A DNA stretch of 64,000 bases. Source: Xylophilus ampelinus. GTDB taxonomy: Bacteria > Pseudomonadota > Gammaproteobacteria > Burkholderiales > Burkholderiaceae_C. The stretch covers positions 43,210 through 107,209 of the forward strand of contig NZ_CABFMN010000033.1 of NCBI RefSeq assembly GCF_901875635.1. The letters are read 5' to 3'. Every line of letters starts with the position of its first letter. Positions within the stretch are counted from its first letter, which is position 1. This document shows positions 9,270 to 18,332 of the stretch, one piece after another. The notes under the pieces were generated by a model. That model had not been told where the DNA came from. It made no database searches and saw only the letters and a list, made by a program, of their open reading frames with translations. A program made the position numbers and the translations under genes.

Positions 9270-9695
9270 ATGATCGACAGAAATCTGGCACGAGGCGTCT
9301 TCGTCGTCCTGCTTGCCCTGCTCTTCGGGGTGCCCGCAGTCCTCCACTATCCGATCGGCAGCTTCGCCCGCGGCGGGCCTGGCCTGTTTCCCACGCTGGT
9401 GTCCTGCATCCTCGGCGTGATCGGGCTGTCGATGATCATCCGCTCGCGCTTCACCAAGCCGGAGCGGCTCGAAATCAACCTCAAGAACATCGGCATCATC
9501 ATCGCCAGCCTGGTCGCCTTCGCGCTGGTCTCCGAGCACCTGAACATGATCGCCGGCATCGTGCTGATGGTCTTCATCGCCGCCTTGGCTGGCACCAACT
9601 ACTCGTGGTGGCGCAACGTCAAGGTGTCGGCCATGCTGGTCCTGTTCGCCTTCGGCTTCCAGCGTCTGCTGGGCCTGAACCTTCCCCTGTACTGA
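9270..9695 (+). CDS. tctB: Tripartite tricarboxylate transporter, small membrane subunit
   Basis: TctB family protein (141 aa) with four predicted membrane helices: about residues 9-27, 33-55, 72-90 and 98-135. The stretch GPGLFPTLVSCILGVIGL is the family's first-half signature. It assembles with TctA in the inner membrane to drive ion-coupled uptake of ligand delivered by a TctC/Bug receptor. The ATG at 9270 was preferred over an upstream TTG in frame. tctA starts 10 bp later. No receptor gene is adjacent in this operon. Confidence 0.85.
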   Translation: MIDRNLARGVFVVLLALLFGVPAVLHYPIGSFARGGPGLFPTLVSCILGVIGLSMIIRSRFTKPERLEINLKNIGIIIASLVAFALVSEHLNMIAGIVLMVFIAALAGTNYSWWRNVKVSAMLVLFAFGFQRLLGLNLPLY

Positions 9696-9705
9696 GGCCT
9701 TCGCC

Positions 9706-11235
9706 ATGGAAGCACTCCACAACCTGGCGTTCGGCTTCGAGCACGCGCTGACCATCCACAACCTGCTGTACTGCGCGCTCGGCTGCGCGGTCGGCACCTT
9801 TGTCGGCCTGCTGCCAGGCCTGGGGCCTCTGGCCACCATCAGCCTGCTGCTGCCGCTCACCTACTCGATGGACACCACCGGCGCGCTCATCATGCTGGCC
9901 GGCATCTACTACGGGGCGCAGTACGGCGACAGCGTGTCGGCGATCACGATGAAGATCCCGCATGCGAGCAGCATCGTCGCCTGCATCGACGGCTATGCGA
10001 TGACGCTCAAGGGGCAAGCCGGTCTGGCGCTGTTCACCGCGGGCTTTTCCAGCTTCATCGGCGGCACGGTCGCGATCGTGGTGCTGACCTTCCTCGCGCC
10101 TTCGCTGGGTGAGGTGGCCTTCCTCTTCGGTCCGGCCGACTACTGTGCGCTGATGCTGGTGGGCTTCGTCTGCGTGAGCTTCGTCACCACCGGCAGCCTG
10201 GTCAACGGTCTGGCGATGTGCATGGTCGGCATCCTGCTGGGCCAGATCGGCACCGACGTGAACAGCGGCATGCAGCGCTACACGATGGATCTGCCCTTCC
10301 TGGCTGACGGCGTGGGCCTGGTGAGCATCGCGCTGGGCTGCTTCGGCATCGCCGAGATCACCAAGAACCTCGACGCGCGCGAGGAGCGATCGCCCTTCAA
10401 CGGCAAGATCAAGCTCATGCCGACGTGGCCCCAGTTCAAGCGCATCTGGCCCAGCGCGCTGCGCGGCAGCCTGATCGGCTCGTTCCTGGGCATCCTTCCC
10501 GGCGGCGGCCCGGCCATCGCACAGTTCGCGGCCTATGCGGCGGACAAGAAGATGAGCAAGTACAAGCACGAGATCGGCACCGGCTGCATCGAGGGCGTGG
10601 CCGGCCAGGCCGCGGCGGACGAGGCCGCCTCGCGCACCAGCTTCATCCCGCTGATGAGCATCGGTATCCCCGAGAACCCGGTGATGGCGCTGATGATGGC
10701 CGCCTTCATCATCAAGGGCATCCAGCCCGGCCCGAACATGATCGCCGGCCACCCCGAACTCTTCTGGGGCCTGGTGGCCAGCATGTGGATCGGCGGCTGC
10801 TTCCTGCTGGTGCTGAACGTGCCGCTGGTGCGCTATCTGCTGTCGATCTTCAAGATCCCGTACAACGTGCTGTTCCCGGCGATCCTGTTCTTCTGCTGCA
10901 TCGGCACCTACAGCGTGAACAACAGCATCGACGACGTCTACATCACGGCGGTGTTCGGCATCCTGGGCTTCGCGTTCATGCGCCTGAAGCTCGATGCGGC
11001 GCCGCTGATGCTGGGCTTCATCCTGGGACCGATGCTGGAGGAGAACTTCCGCCGGGCGTTGCTGATCAGCCGCGGCAGCTTCGGGGTGTTCGTCTCAAGG
11101 CCGATCAGCGCCACCTTGCTGGGGCTCATCGGTGCGTTCATCGCCTGGCAGGTCATCGCGTTCACGCTGGCGGCACGCAAGCGCCGCAACCTGCCGGCGG
11201 CCGACGAGGCCACGCCTGCACTCGAGGCGCACTGA
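9706..11235 (+). CDS. tctA: Tripartite tricarboxylate transporter, large membrane subunit
   Basis: TctA permease (509 aa, family length) with about a dozen membrane helices. Signature segments are VGLLPGLGPLATISLLLPLTY near residue 35, GIYYGAQYGDSVSAI near 66, LGILPGGGPAIAQFAAYAADK near 265 and EGVAGQAAADEA/ASRTSFIPLMSIGIPENPVMALMM. Forms the transport channel with TctB; the receptor is likely a Bug protein encoded elsewhere, with 7056-8039 the nearest. A strong hairpin terminator follows at 11261. Confidence 0.92.
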   Translation: MEALHNLAFGFEHALTIHNLLYCALGCAVGTFVGLLPGLGPLATISLLLPLTYSMDTTGALIMLAGIYYGAQYGDSVSAITMKIPHASSIVACIDGYAMTLKGQAGLALFTAGFSSFIGGTVAIVVLTFLAPSLGEVAFLFGPADYCALMLVGFVCVSFVTTGSLVNGLAMCMVGILLGQIGTDVNSGMQRYTMDLPFLADGVGLVSIALGCFGIAEITKNLDAREERSPFNGKIKLMPTWPQFKRIWPSALRGSLIGSFLGILPGGGPAIAQFAAYAADKKMSKYKHEIGTGCIEGVAGQAAADEAASRTSFIPLMSIGIPENPVMALMMAAFIIKGIQPGPNMIAGHPELFWGLVASMWIGGCFLLVLNVPLVRYLLSIFKIPYNVLFPAILFFCCIGTYSVNNSIDDVYITAVFGILGFAFMRLKLDAAPLMLGFILGPMLEENFRRALLISRGSFGVFVSRPISATLLGLIGAFIAWQVIAFTLAARKRRNLPAADEATPALEAH

Positions 11236-11260
11236 GCTCGACACGCCTGTGCAACGACGA

Positions 11261-11293
11261 AGGGCCGGGACGCATGGCGTTCCGGCCCTTTTC
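11261..11293 (+). terminator. Rho-independent terminator after tctBA
   Basis: AGGGCCGGGACGC and GCGTTCCGGCCCT form a 13-bp stem with one mismatch around a 3-nt loop, followed by TTTT. It separates tctA from the convergent gene at 11311. Confidence 0.8.
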
Positions 11294-11310
11294 GCTGTTC
11301 GCGCGGGTAC

Positions 11311-11916
11311 TCAGCGCACCAGGGCCTCGTAGGCAGCCCGTGTGTGCGGCGACACCGAGTCCAGCACTTGCTGGTAGGGCGTCCGGTGGCGGGAGAGCAG
11401 GCGCGCCGACGCCACCGTCTTCGAGCGACAGAACCAGTGGCAGGTGTGCTGCATCAGGTACAGCTCGGCGGTCATCATGTACGCCTTGGACTTGGGCGGG
11501 AGGTCCAGTGCGTTGTTGGCGCTCGCCTCGATGCCGCGCGCGTGCACGGCGAACACCTTGCGTGCGTCGAACAGGCGGTGGCCCGGCAGCAGCGGCTGCG
11601 CATAGGGGATGGCAAATGGCAGCTTGCTCACCTGTGCCAGCGGGGCCTCGATCTTCGAGAAGTCGGCCACGAAGCTGTTGAACTGGTTCGCCAGCGCTTG
11701 CTCGGTGCCCTGCAGCACGCCCCAGACCTGCTCGCGCCGTTCGGCGTCCTTCTCGTCCAGGCAGCGCAGGTAGCCTTCGGTGAGGTTTTCCATGAGCTGC
11801 TCGATCTGGTACTTGCCCAGCGCGCTGCCGAGCAACGCGATGCGCCGCTGTTGCTCGCGGTTCTTGAGGATGTAGGCACCGAGGATGGCGAAGGCCATCA
11901 GGGCAAGGAATTCCAT
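11311..11916 (-). CDS. Membrane-anchored protein of unknown function
   Basis: I do not recognise this 201-aa protein. One hydrophobic segment at residues 2-17 (FLALMAFAILGAYIL) is followed by a charged, helix-rich soluble part: REQQRRIALLGSALGKYQIEQLMENL, then a segment rich in Glu and Lys. It looks like an N-terminally anchored cytoplasmic protein. Codon use and ATG start (MEFLALMAFA) look genuine. It is divergent from the GspE-type ATPase gene and convergent with tctA, so context gives no role. Confidence 0.7.
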   Translation of the reverse strand: MEFLALMAFAILGAYILKNREQQRRIALLGSALGKYQIEQLMENLTEGYLRCLDEKDAERREQVWGVLQGTEQALANQFNSFVADFSKIEAPLAQVSKLPFAIPYAQPLLPGHRLFDARKVFAVHARGIEASANNALDLPPKSKAYMMTAELYLMQHTCHWFCRSKTVASARLLSRHRTPYQQVLDSVSPHTRAAYEALVR

Positions 11917-12168
11917 GGACGGGTCGGCCGAGGGGGCAAGGCCTTCAGTGTAGGCAGGCGCCGGCGCCCGTCAGGCGGTTTGGCACTTTCGTATCCATTG
12001 CGCGCGGCGCGCATGCGGCGCCAGGGCCGCATTGCGTTGTTGTCCTGCAATCCCCGCGGCCATCGGTGCGCATAGTGGGTCCGCCATTGATACAGTGCCG
12101 AGCAAAGGGAGTTCTGCGCGCGCCATGCGCGCCCGTCGAGCGGGCACGTCCCGCCACCGTTTTTTGCC

Positions 12169-14673
12169 ATGCCGACTCCTTCGTCGCCCGACTGGACCCT
12201 CGAGGCCGTCACCCCTCCTGCCGGCGCATCGTCCGCGGCCTTCGAGTGGCCCAGGCCGCCCGGGGGGCTGTACCCCCCTGCGCGGCCGCTGCGCGAAGCC
12301 CTGGCGTGCGAGATCATCGGCCTCAATGGGACGCGCGTCGAAGGCCGCATCAGCGCCTTCGACCCTGCCGCGGCGACGGTCGACGTGCAATTGCAGCGCG
12401 GGCGCAACGCGCTGACCCTGCGCTTCGACCAGTTCCGTGCCCTCACGCTGGTCGAGCGGGTCGAGCCGCTGGCCCCGCCTTCCTTCGTCTCGCCCGAAGG
12501 CGAGCGGCTCATGCCCGGCAGTGCCAAGGTCCGGGTCAGGCTCGGCAAGGCGGCGGTGCTGAACTGCCGCACCGTCGGGCAGGTGGAGACGGCCTACGGC
12601 CTGTTCCTGTTCCCCACCGTGGGCGATGCCGGCGCGGTGCATTGCACTTTCGTCCCGAGGGTGGCCTACGACCACGTCGAGCGCGAAACGCTGGCACCGG
12701 AGCCCGGCATGGAGCCTGCCGCCGACGGGGCGGGCGACGACGCGTCGGCGGCGGCGTCGAGCCCGGCAGGCGGCATCGACGCACCACGGCTGTCGCAGAC
12801 GGTGCTCACGCGCGAGGCCCTGGTGGACGCGCTGGACTTCCAGGCGCGCATGCCCATCGTGCGCATCGGCGAGGCGCTGCAGGCGCTCGGCATGGTCAGC
12901 GCGCAGGAGCTCGAGGACGCGCTCGTGCAGCAGCGCGAGGAAGGCGGCATGCCCCTGGGCGAGGTGCTGGTGCGCCGCGGTGTGGTTTCGCGCGCCGACC
13001 TGCAAACGGCATTGACCCGCAAGATGGGCTATCCGCTGGTCGATCTCGAGCGCTACGAACCCGAGGCAGAGGCATTGCGCAAGCTGAGCTACTCGGCGGC
13101 GCAGCGCCTGCAGGTCATGCCGCTGGCCATCGTCGACGGGCGGCTGGTCGTGGCCCTGGACGACCCGGCCAACCGGCGCACGGCGCTGGACGAGGTCGAG
13201 TTCAGTGCGCAGATGAAGCTCGCGCCGGTGCTGGGCCAATGCCGCGACCTCGATCGCGTGCTGCACCAGGCCTACGACAAGATCGGGGCAGCGGGCGACG
13301 GCCGCGGTGGCGCGGCGCTGGCGCCGATCGATTTCGATCCGGGCGACACCAGCGCACTGTTGCAGACGCTGGAGAAAGAAGGCCAGCAGGAGCGCGACGG
13401 GGCCGAGGACGCGCAGATCGAGCAGTCCGACAACTCGCTCGTGCGCATGATCAACCGCATGGTGGTCGAGGCGCATGCCGAGGGCGTGTCGGACATCCAC
13501 ATCGAAAGCTACCCGGGGCGCGAGAAGATCCGCATCCGCTTCCGCAAGGACGGCATCCTGCGCACCTACCTGGAGCTGCCGTCCAACTACCGCAACGCCA
13601 TGATCGCGCGCATCAAGATCATGGCGGAGCTGGACATCAGCGAGCGGCGCAAGCCCCAAGACGGGAAAATCAACTTCGCACGCTTCTCGCCGCAGCATCG
13701 CATCGAGCTGCGCGTGGCCTCGATTCCCACCAACAACGGGCTCGAGGACGTGGTGATGCGCATCCTGGCCTCGGCGCGGCCGCTGCCGCTGGATCGGCTG
13801 GGCCTGACGCCCGCCAATTTCGAGCGGCTGCGCGGCGCGATCGAAAGGCCTTACGGCATGGTGCTGTGCGTGGGGCCGACCGGTTCGGGCAAGACCACCA
13901 CGCTGCATTCGGCGCTGAGCCACCTGAATACGCCCGAGCGCAAGATCTGGACGGCCGAAGACCCGATCGAGATCACCCAGTCGGGCCTGCGCCAGGTGCA
14001 GGTCAACCCGCGCATCGAGTGGACCTTCGCCAAGGCGTTGCGCTCCTTCCTGCGCGCCGACCCGGATGTGGTGATGGTCGGCGAGATCCGCGATGAGGAG
14101 ACGGCCAAGGTCGCCATCGAGGCGTCGCTGACGGGCCACCTGGTGATGTCGACGCTGCACACCAACAGCGCGCCGGAGACGGTGACACGGCTGCTGGACA
14201 TGGGCATGGACCCGTTCAACTTCGCTGACTCGCTGCTGGCCGTGCTGGCGCAGCGCCTGGTGCGGCGCCTGTGTCCCGACTGCCTGACCCGGCGCCCGGC
14301 CACCGACGAGGAGATCACCGAACTGCTGGACGACTACGTGCACGCCTATCCGGCCCAGGACGCACCCGAATCGCGCGAGGACGTGCTTGCGCGCTGGTCG
14401 GGCCGGCATGCACAGGACGGCCGGCTGCAGATGCATGCGAGCCCCGGCTGCGCCGCCTGCGCCGACACCGGCTTCCGCGGCCGCGTGGGCCTGCACGAAC
14501 TGATGCTCGTCTCACGCGAGCTGCGCCACCTGATCCAGACCGGGTCGCGCGCCGAAGTCCTTCAGACCACGGCCCTGCGCGAGGGCATGCGTACCCTGCG
14601 GCAGGACGGCATCGAGAAGGTGCTTGCGGGTCAGACGACGATCGAGGAGGTGCGCGCCACAAGCAATGTGTGA
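12169..14673 (+). CDS. GspE/PulE-type secretion or pilus ATPase
   Basis: Hexameric type II secretion/type IV pilus traffic ATPase (834 aa), longer than usual because of about 200 extra N-terminal residues. An MshEN/T2SSE_N-like domain spans roughly 225-380 (IGEALQALGMVSAQELEDAL, PLGEVLVRRGVVSRADL). The ATPase core follows: Walker A GPTGSGKT at 569-576, Walker B region MVGEIRDEET, His box GHLVMSTLHTNSA. A tetracysteine zinc site is intact (C702-PD-C705 and C761-AA-C764). No gspF, gspG or pilus gene is adjacent, so whether it powers secretion, pili or c-di-GMP-controlled export is open. The next genes are cyclic-di-GMP enzymes, and MshEN domains are known c-di-GMP binders. Confidence 0.88.
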   Translation: MPTPSSPDWTLEAVTPPAGASSAAFEWPRPPGGLYPPARPLREALACEIIGLNGTRVEGRISAFDPAAATVDVQLQRGRNALTLRFDQFRALTLVERVEPLAPPSFVSPEGERLMPGSAKVRVRLGKAAVLNCRTVGQVETAYGLFLFPTVGDAGAVHCTFVPRVAYDHVERETLAPEPGMEPAADGAGDDASAAASSPAGGIDAPRLSQTVLTREALVDALDFQARMPIVRIGEALQALGMVSAQELEDALVQQREEGGMPLGEVLVRRGVVSRADLQTALTRKMGYPLVDLERYEPEAEALRKLSYSAAQRLQVMPLAIVDGRLVVALDDPANRRTALDEVEFSAQMKLAPVLGQCRDLDRVLHQAYDKIGAAGDGRGGAALAPIDFDPGDTSALLQTLEKEGQQERDGAEDAQIEQSDNSLVRMINRMVVEAHAEGVSDIHIESYPGREKIRIRFRKDGILRTYLELPSNYRNAMIARIKIMAELDISERRKPQDGKINFARFSPQHRIELRVASIPTNNGLEDVVMRILASARPLPLDRLGLTPANFERLRGAIERPYGMVLCVGPTGSGKTTTLHSALSHLNTPERKIWTAEDPIEITQSGLRQVQVNPRIEWTFAKALRSFLRADPDVVMVGEIRDEETAKVAIEASLTGHLVMSTLHTNSAPETVTRLLDMGMDPFNFADSLLAVLAQRLVRRLCPDCLTRRPATDEEITELLDDYVHAYPAQDAPESREDVLARWSGRHAQDGRLQMHASPGCAACADTGFRGRVGLHELMLVSRELRHLIQTGSRAEVLQTTALREGMRTLRQDGIEKVLAGQTTIEEVRATSNV

Positions 14674-14683
14674 GCGCGTCTTC

Positions 14684-15511
14684 TCAAGCGGCGGCTGCGG
14701 GGCGCCGCACCCACTGCGGCGCCGCTTCATAGCGGCGCAGCCAGGGCAGGAAGTCGGTCGGCAGCAGAGGCGGCGCGATCGCGAAGCCCTGCCCGAGTGT
14801 GCAGCCGAGCGCGATCAGGCAGTCGCCCTGCACCTGTGATTCCACGCCTTCCGCCACCACGGCCAGGCGCAGTTCCTTCGCCAGCGCGACGAGGTGGCGC
14901 ACGATCGCGGTGTCCGCGGCGCGGTGCGGCAGCCCGGCGATGAAGGCGCGGTCGAGCTTGAGCGAGGACACCGGCAGGCGGCGCAGCCAGGCCAGTGAAC
15001 TGTGCCCGGCACCGAAATCGTCCAGCGCCACGCCGACGCCTGCTTGCTGGCACGCCTCGATGCGCTGCACCATAAGCGCGAAATCCTCGATGAGGCTGGA
15101 TTCGAGCAACTCGAGTTCGAGCCTGGCCGAGGGCATGCTCGCCAGGGCCTGCTGATGCGCGTCGAACCGTGCCGGCCACCTGGCATCGAGCAACTGGGCT
15201 GCGCCGACGTTGACGCCGACCTGAAGGCCATGCCCCTGGGTATGCCATCCGGTTGCGCATCGCAGCGCCTCGCCCAGGGCCCAGTCTGCAAGGGCCAGGC
15301 CGGCGTCCGCGTCGCCGTCCAGCGAGCCCAGAAAATCCTCCGGCTGCAAGAGGCCGTGCCGGGGGTGCTGCCAGCGGCACAGGGCTTCGGCGCCGACCAC
15401 CCGGCCGCGGCAGAGGTCGACCTGCGGCTGGAACAGCAGGAACAGCTCGCCACGGCCCAGCGCCTGTACCAGTTCGCCCCGCAGGTCGACACAGGCGCGG
15501 GCGCCGCTCAT
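14684..15511 (-). CDS. EAL-domain protein, probable cyclic-di-GMP phosphodiesterase
   Basis: Single EAL domain (275 aa) hydrolysing c-di-GMP to pGpG. Catalytic residues look mostly present: EAL in GAEALCRWQHP near residue 41, NVGAAQL, ELLESS, DDFGAGHSSL with both Asp, LKLDRAFI Lys, VVAEGVE Glu. Loop 6 (DDFGAGHSS in place of DDFGTGYSS) and NVGA (for NVS) are slightly divergent. Its ATG overlaps the stop of the upstream PAS-GGDEF gene (ATGA), so the two are translationally coupled and act as opposing enzymes. No signal peptide or membrane segment. Confidence 0.88.
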   Translation of the reverse strand: MSGARACVDLRGELVQALGRGELFLLFQPQVDLCRGRVVGAEALCRWQHPRHGLLQPEDFLGSLDGDADAGLALADWALGEALRCATGWHTQGHGLQVGVNVGAAQLLDARWPARFDAHQQALASMPSARLELELLESSLIEDFALMVQRIEACQQAGVGVALDDFGAGHSSLAWLRRLPVSSLKLDRAFIAGLPHRAADTAIVRHLVALAKELRLAVVAEGVESQVQGDCLIALGCTLGQGFAIAPPLLPTDFLPWLRRYEAAPQWVRRPAAAA

Positions 15512-16968
15512 GAGGCCCCGCGCGAGTGGGCGGGCAGGTCGTAGTGCCGCGCCTTGTCAATGTACATGGCACGGTCGGCACGCTGCAGCGCGGCCTCGAG
15601 CGATTCGCCGGCGAGGCAGGTGGCCGCACCGACGGCGAAGCTCAGATGGTGCCCGCTCGTGCCGACGTAGAACTGGTTGTTCATGTCGAGCAGCGACTGC
15701 AGGCGCTCGCGCACCGCGGCGGCGCCGCGCTCCTCGGTGCCGGGCAGCAGCACGGCGAATTCGTCCCCGCCCACGCGGGCCGCGCACGCCGGGGCGTCGA
15801 CCACCTTCGAAAGCACCTCGCCGGCACGGCGCAGCAGCGCGTCACCGGCCGCATGGCCGACTTCGTCGTTCACCCGCTTCAGCCCGTTCATGTCGATGGC
15901 CAGCACCGACACCGGCCACGGGCCCTTGCGCGCAAGGCGCTTGATCTCTTCGGAGTAATAGGTGCGGTTGCGCAGCTGGGTCAGCACGTCGTGCGTGCCC
16001 AGGTACTCCAGATAGGCCTCGGCCCGCTTGCGCGCCGTGATGTCGACCAGGGATACCAGCACGAGGTCCCACTCCTCGAGGTGGTCCTGGAGCACGGCGA
16101 ACTGCATGTAGATGTGGATCGGCTCGCCGCCCAGGCTGTAGTTGAGGACCTCGCGCTGCTGCAGCGTCTTGCCGTCCCACAGGTCGCGCAGCTGTTCGGC
16201 GAAGGAGTCTTCCATCTCGTCGCGGAAGATGTGCGGCAGGTTGCGCAGGAGGTGCTGCTTGTCGGTGGCACCGAACATCCGCAGCGTCTCCTCGTTCACG
16301 TCCAGCACGCGGATCTCCTGCATGCATCGGTTCACGAATTCAGGGTGTACCTTGAGGAAGGTGCCGAAGTCCTGGATGCCCTGCGCGCGCACGCCGGTCA
16401 GCAGCTGCTTGATGGCGCTGAAGTCCTCCACCCAGAGCGACACGGGCGAGCGCTCGAAGAGTCCGCGCGCATAGCTGGCGTTGGCGTCGCGTGCGGCCTC
16501 GGCCCGCACGCGCTCGGAGATGTCGTCCAGCGAGACCAGCACGCGGTCCCAGCGCGCCTCGTGCCCGGGCAGCACGCGGATGCGAACGTGCACGTCCAGG
16601 CGCCGGCCGTCGAGCGAGTAGTTGACCGACTGGTTGTCGAAGTCCAGGTTGCCTTGCCACAGTTGGGTGAGTTCGTACAGCACCGGCTCGGCCATTTCGC
16701 CCCGGAACACCTCGCCGAGCCGCTGAACCAGCTCTTCCTGGCTCGCCGCGCCCAGCAGCCGCAGGGTCTGGCGGTTGACCTGCACCACCTTGAGCTGGGC
16801 CATGCACTGCGCGACGCGGTCGGGGTCGGCCTCCAGGTGGGCACGGATGTCGTCCACGCCCTCGGCGCGCCAGTGATCGAACAGGGCCTTCAGTCCGCTC
16901 CAGTCCTCGAGCCACAGCGAAACGGGCGCGAGGTCGAACATGGAGCTGTGGTCGTCGGAGGGCGGCAT
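15508..16968 (-). CDS. Tandem PAS - GGDEF diguanylate cyclase
   Basis: Soluble protein of 486 aa. Two closely related PAS-like modules occupy about 5-160 and 165-320. They share FxxxPVSLWxEDxSxxK, V.VN..TLR..GA and FR.EM, so they arose by internal duplication. A GGDEF domain follows (GTHDVLTQLRNR, AIDMNGLKRVNDEVGHAAGD, ARVGGDEFAVLLPG); GGDEF is intact, while no RxxD inhibitory site is visible before it. The start was set at the ATG giving MPPSDDHSSM; longer frames read into non-coding sequence. Coupled to the EAL gene by a 4-bp overlap. Confidence 0.88.
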   Translation of the reverse strand: MPPSDDHSSMFDLAPVSLWLEDWSGLKALFDHWRAEGVDDIRAHLEADPDRVAQCMAQLKVVQVNRQTLRLLGAASQEELVQRLGEVFRGEMAEPVLYELTQLWQGNLDFDNQSVNYSLDGRRLDVHVRIRVLPGHEARWDRVLVSLDDISERVRAEAARDANASYARGLFERSPVSLWVEDFSAIKQLLTGVRAQGIQDFGTFLKVHPEFVNRCMQEIRVLDVNEETLRMFGATDKQHLLRNLPHIFRDEMEDSFAEQLRDLWDGKTLQQREVLNYSLGGEPIHIYMQFAVLQDHLEEWDLVLVSLVDITARKRAEAYLEYLGTHDVLTQLRNRTYYSEEIKRLARKGPWPVSVLAIDMNGLKRVNDEVGHAAGDALLRRAGEVLSKVVDAPACAARVGGDEFAVLLPGTEERGAAAVRERLQSLLDMNNQFYVGTSGHHLSFAVGAATCLAGESLEAALQRADRAMYIDKARHYDLPAHSRGAS

Positions 16969-17242
16969 GGCGGAAGCGTACGGGCATTGCGGACGCGTTT
17001 TCTTCGCCGCGCGGCTTGCCGGCCTGCGGCCGGTCATGACTCCCCTACACCGCAAGTATGCTAGCAGCGCGCCGCGCCTCTTGGCGCTTGCGGCAGCAAC
17101 TGCTTGCCGTGCGCCATCGGCATGAATACTTTCAGTTGATGTTGGACCCATGCATCGTCCGCGGTCTTGGCATGGGCAGTTGCCGCGACAATTGCCACCG
17201 CCGGCACGCGGTGTGCCGTCACCAGAAAGTGCCACCAGGCCC

Positions 17243-18328
17243 ATGATCCAGACCTTGCGCAGACTCGTCTGTCCGCTTGCGCGGACCCTGGCCCTGTGCC
17301 TGCCGCTGCTGCTGGCCGGCGGCCCGGCGTGGTCGGCGTCGGCGGCACCGGAGGTGCGCCTGCGGGTGGTGGGCGGACTGGCGGGCATCAGCCAGTACAC
17401 CCGGCACGAGCGGCGCTTCTGGGCCGAGGACCTCGCCCGGCTCAGTGGCGGACGCTACAGCGCCAGCATCGTCCCTTTCAACGAGGCGGGCCTGCCGGCG
17501 CAGGACATGCTCAATCTCGTCCGCCTGGGCGTGATTCCGATCGGCACTGTGCTGTTGAGCCAGGCGGCCGTGGAGGATCCGGACCTCGGCCTGGCCGACA
17601 TGGCAGGCCAGAACCCCGACGTCGCCACGCTTCGCCGCACGGTCGAGGCTCTGCGGCCGTCGATGGCCCAGATCCTGCGTGAACGCTTCGGTGCGCGCCT
17701 GCTGGCCGTCTACATCTATCCGGCGCAGATGCTGTTCTGCCAACGGCCCGTGGGGCATCTGGCCGACCTGGCCGGTCGCCGCGTGCGGGTGTCGGGCATG
17801 AGCCAGGCGGATTTCGTGCAGGCGTTGAAGGCGACGCCCGTGTTCACGGAGTTCGCCGACATCGTGGCCAATGTACAGGCCGGCAATGCGGAATGCGCCG
17901 TGACCGGTTCGATGTCCGGACACACCCTGGGCCTGGACCGCGTGACGCGATCGCTTTTCACCATGCCGTTCTCGTGGGGTCTTGCGCTGGCGGTCGTCAA
18001 CGAACAGAGCTGGCAGTCCTACCCCCCCGGGCTGCAGGCGCTGATCGAGGCACAGATGCCCAAGCTTGAGGCGGCCGTGTGGGCCGAGTCGGCCCGGGAA
18101 ACCGACGTCGGCGTGGCCTGCAACACGGGCGCCGAGGGCTGCGACCGCAAGCGAAAAGGCAGCATGGTCGCGAGCCGGCCCACGGCGGACGACGAAGCGC
18201 GCCGGCGAGAGATCTTCGCGCGCCGCGTGGTGCCTGCGTGGATGAAACGCTGCGGCGCCCAATGCGTGGCGCTGTGGAACCGGACGCTGGCCGCGCAGGC
18301 CGGCGTGCGCGCGCAAGGACCCGAATAA
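17243..18328 (+). CDS. TRAP-type (DctP) periplasmic binding protein
   Basis: DctP-family solute-binding protein (361 aa) with a Sec signal peptide (LALCLPLLLAGGPAWSASA). Family features: EDLARLSGGRYSASIVPFNEAGLPAQDMLNLVRLGVI, the ligand-binding Arg segment LAGRRVRVSGMSQADFVQALKATPVF, and a NVQAGNAECAVTG region. Two Cys pairs near the C-terminus (VACNTGAEGC and RCGAQC) suggest disulphides. There are no DctQ/DctM membrane genes nearby; instead the stop is 4 bp before a membrane GGDEF-EAL gene. This suggests a receptor that feeds a signalling protein and not a transporter. Confidence 0.82.
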   Translation: MIQTLRRLVCPLARTLALCLPLLLAGGPAWSASAAPEVRLRVVGGLAGISQYTRHERRFWAEDLARLSGGRYSASIVPFNEAGLPAQDMLNLVRLGVIPIGTVLLSQAAVEDPDLGLADMAGQNPDVATLRRTVEALRPSMAQILRERFGARLLAVYIYPAQMLFCQRPVGHLADLAGRRVRVSGMSQADFVQALKATPVFTEFADIVANVQAGNAECAVTGSMSGHTLGLDRVTRSLFTMPFSWGLALAVVNEQSWQSYPPGLQALIEAQMPKLEAAVWAESARETDVGVACNTGAEGCDRKRKGSMVASRPTADDEARRREIFARRVVPAWMKRCGAQCVALWNRTLAAQAGVRAQGPE

Positions 18329-18332
18329 TCCG

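Noticed and set aside
12262..12278. GGGGGG-N5-CCCCCC dyad near the start of the GspE-type gene, considered as a terminator or repeat remnant
   Set aside because: It lies within the coding frame (Pro-Gly-Gly-Leu-Tyr-Pro-Pro), has no T-run, and I find no second copy in the window.
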